DNA of 64,000 bases from Luidia sarsii (Eukaryota > Echinodermata > Asteroidea > Paxillosida > Luidiidae). Where the stretch lies: assembly GCA_949987565.1 (NCBI GenBank), contig OX465109.1, forward strand, positions 17,548,915 through 17,612,914, read 5' to 3'. A model generated the notes under the pieces. It was not told where the DNA came from and ran no database searches. It was given only the letters and a program-made list of their open reading frames with translations. Shown here piece after piece: positions 61,901-64,000 of the stretch; positions within the stretch are counted from its first letter, which is position 1, and every line of letters starts with the position of its first letter. The translations under genes were made by a program, and so were the position numbers.

Positions 61901-64000
61901 TACCCCAATGCATCTGTTTCATTAAGTAGTCACCCCTATACCCCCAATGAGTCTGTATCATTCTGTTAAGTAGTCGCCCCTTTACCCCAAATGAGTCTGT
62001 TTCGTTCTGTTAAGTAGTCACCCCTTTACCCCCAATGCATCTGTTTCGTTCTGTTCAGTATTCACCCCTTTACCCCAATGAGTCTGTTTCGTTGTGTTAA
62101 GTAGTCACCCCTTTACCCCCAATGCGTCTGTTTCGTTCTGTTAAGTAGTCACCCCTTTACCCCCAATGCGTCTGTTTCATTCTGTTAAGTAGACACCCCT
62201 TTACCCCCAATGCGTCTGTTTCATTCTGTTAAGTAGTCACCCCTTTACCCCCAATGCGTCTGTTTCATTTTGTTAAGTAGTCTCTCCTTTACCCCCAATG
62301 CATCTGTTTCGTTCTGTTAAGTAGACACCCCTTTACCCCCAATGCGTCTGTTTCATTCTGTTCAGTAGACACCCCTTTACCCCAAATGTGTCTGTTTCGT
62401 TCTGCTAAATAGTCGCCCCTTTACCCCCAATGCGTCTGTTTCGTTCTGTTCAGTAGTCAACCCTTTACCCCAAATGCGTCTGTTTCATTAAGTAGTCACC
62501 CCTTTACTCCAATGCATCTGTTTCATTAAGTAGTCACCCCTATACCCCCAATGAGTCTGTTTCATTCTGTTAAGTAGTCACCCCTTTACCCCAAATGAGT
62601 CTGTTTCGTTCTGTTCAGTAGTCACCCCTTTACCCCCAATGCGTCTGTTTCGTTCTGTTAAGTAGTCACCACTTTACCCCCAATGCGTCTGTTTCATTCT
62701 TTTAAGTAGTCACCCCTTTACCCCCAATGCGTCTGTTTTATTCAGTTAAGTAGTCACCCCTTTACCCCCAATGCGTCAGTTTCATTCTGTTAAGTAGTCA
62801 CCCCTTTACCCCAGTCTGTTTCATTCTGTTAAGTAGTCACCACTTTACCCCCAATGCGTCTGTTTCATTCTCTTAAGTAGACACCCCTTTACCCCCAATG
62901 TGTCTGTTTCGTTCTGCTAAATAGTCGCCCCTTTAACCCCAATGCGTCTGTTTCGTTCTGTTCAGTAGTCACCCCTTTACCCCAAATGCGTCTGTTTCAT
63001 TAAGTAGTCACCCCTTTACCCCAATGCATCTGTTTCATTAAGTAGTCACCCCTATACCCCCAATGAGTCTGTTTCATTCTGTTAAGTAGTCGCCCCTTTA
63101 TCCCAAATGAGTCTGTTTCGTTCTGTTAAGTAGTCACCCCTTTACCCCCTATGTGTCTGTTTCGTTCTGTTAAGTAGTCGCCCCTTTACCCCCATTGCAT
63201 CTGTTTCGTTCTGTTAAGTAGTCACCCCTTTACCCCCAATGCGTCTGTTTTATTCAGTTAAGTAGTCACCCCTTTACCCCAATCAGTCTGTTTCGTTCTG
63301 TTAAGTAGTCGCCCCTTTACCCCCAATGCGTCTGTTTCATTCTGTTAAGTAGTCGCCCCTTTACCCCCATTGCATCTGTTTCGTTCTGTTAAGTAGTAAC
63401 CCCTTCACCCCCCATGCGTCTGTTTAGTTCTGTTAAGTAGTCACCCCTTTACCCCCAATGCTTCTGTTTCGTTCTGTTAAGTAGTAACCTGTTTACCAAA
63501 ATGCGTCTGTTTCATTCTGTTAAGTAGTCACCCCTTTACCCCAATGCGTCTGTTTCATTCTGTTAAGTAGTCACCCTTTTACCCCAAAAGCGTCTGTTTC
63601 ATTCTGTTAAGTAGTCACCCCTTTACTCCCAATGCGTCTGTTTCGTTCTGTTAAGTAGTCACCCCTTTACCACCAATACATCTGTTTCGTTCTGTTAAGT
63701 AGTCGCCCCTTTACCCCCAATGAGTCTGTTTCGTTCTGTTAAGTAGTCGCCCCTTTACCCCCAATGTGTCTGTTTCATTCTGTTAAGTAGTCACCTGTTT
63801 ACCAAAATGCGTCTGTCTTGTTCTGTTACGTAGCCACCCCTTTACCCCAATGCGTCTGTTTCGTTCTGTTAAGTAGTCACCCCTTTACCCCCAATGCGTC
63901 TGTTTTATTCAGTTAAGTAGTCACCCCTTTACCCCAATGCGTCTGTTTCATTCTGTTAAGTAGTCACCCCTTTACCCCAATCAGTCTGTTTCGTTCTGTT
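55920..64000 (+). repeat. 8,125-bp higher-order repeat, copy C (runs off the window)
   Basis: Matches 41685-49765 at a 14,235-bp offset: accccttcac at 58031, 59687 and 63399 keeps the 1,656 and 3,712 spacings. It is still matching at the last base, so the array continues beyond the window. Confidence 0.87.

Larger units (their letters stand above)
32318..64000 (+). repeat. 44-bp satellite array, block 3
   Basis: Satellite throughout except module copy 7 at 32328-32548. The first 2.2 kb (32308-34525) repeats 26338-28518, the sequence upstream of the PLE, at offset 5,970 and then 6,014 bp after one extra 44-bp variant monomer. From 33278 onward the array is made of 8,125-bp higher-order repeats and partial copies. 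Notable variants are the aatcagtctgttttattcag / aatgcatctgtttcattctg alternating dimer (87 bp, e.g. 36338-36900), ccccttcaccccccatgcg, and aaaagcgtctg. No gene was seen. Confidence 0.97.

Noticed and set aside
1..64000. CRISPR array
   Set aside because: The 44-bp units are contiguous, with no unique spacers between repeats, and the context is eukaryotic.
1..64000. Canonical telomere (TTAGGG-type) tract
   Set aside because: No run of TTAGGG or CCCTAA was seen; the GGGGTAAAGGGG motif only resembles telomeric G-rich DNA.

Overview
The window is eukaryotic and almost entirely satellite DNA. Roughly 57 kb of the 64 kb is a tandem array of a monomer of about 44 bp. The consensus monomer starts aatgcgtctg, has ttctgttaagtag in the middle and ends cacccctttaccccc. 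From length alone I estimate about 1,300 copies, nearly all in one orientation with the C-rich strand on top. A Penelope-like retroelement, a hAT-like MITE and scattered TACATGTA words suggest an animal, perhaps a marine invertebrate. That is a weak inference; no host gene is present to confirm it.

Layout: 1-5735 is satellite. 5744-6749 is a 1,006-bp non-autonomous DNA transposon with 16-bp terminal inverted repeats. 6758-28508 is satellite, broken by six copies of an unrelated 221-bp module and one 239-bp inverted block at 22426-22664. 28519-32307 is a 3,789-bp Penelope-like element (PLE). It holds a broken ORF1, an intact 672-aa reverse transcriptase ORF without a GIY-YIG endonuclease, and a type I hammerhead ribozyme fold just after the RT stop codon. 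32318-64000 is satellite again, starting with the seventh 221-bp module and then built from very similar 8,125-bp higher-order repeats.

The array is organised on several levels: 44-bp monomers, local 87-bp dimers, kilobase-scale duplications (offsets 1,656, 3,254, 3,712, 4,024, 4,460, 4,718 and 5,970/6,014 bp) and the 8,125-bp unit. Monomer variation is concentrated at three CpG sites, as expected for methylated, decaying DNA. The PLE is the only element with an intact coding frame. Its RT, the lack of an endonuclease, the adjacent ribozyme and its position in G-rich repeats fit an endonuclease-independent element that could prime on G-strand 3' ends. No tRNA, rRNA, CRISPR array or ordinary host gene was seen.
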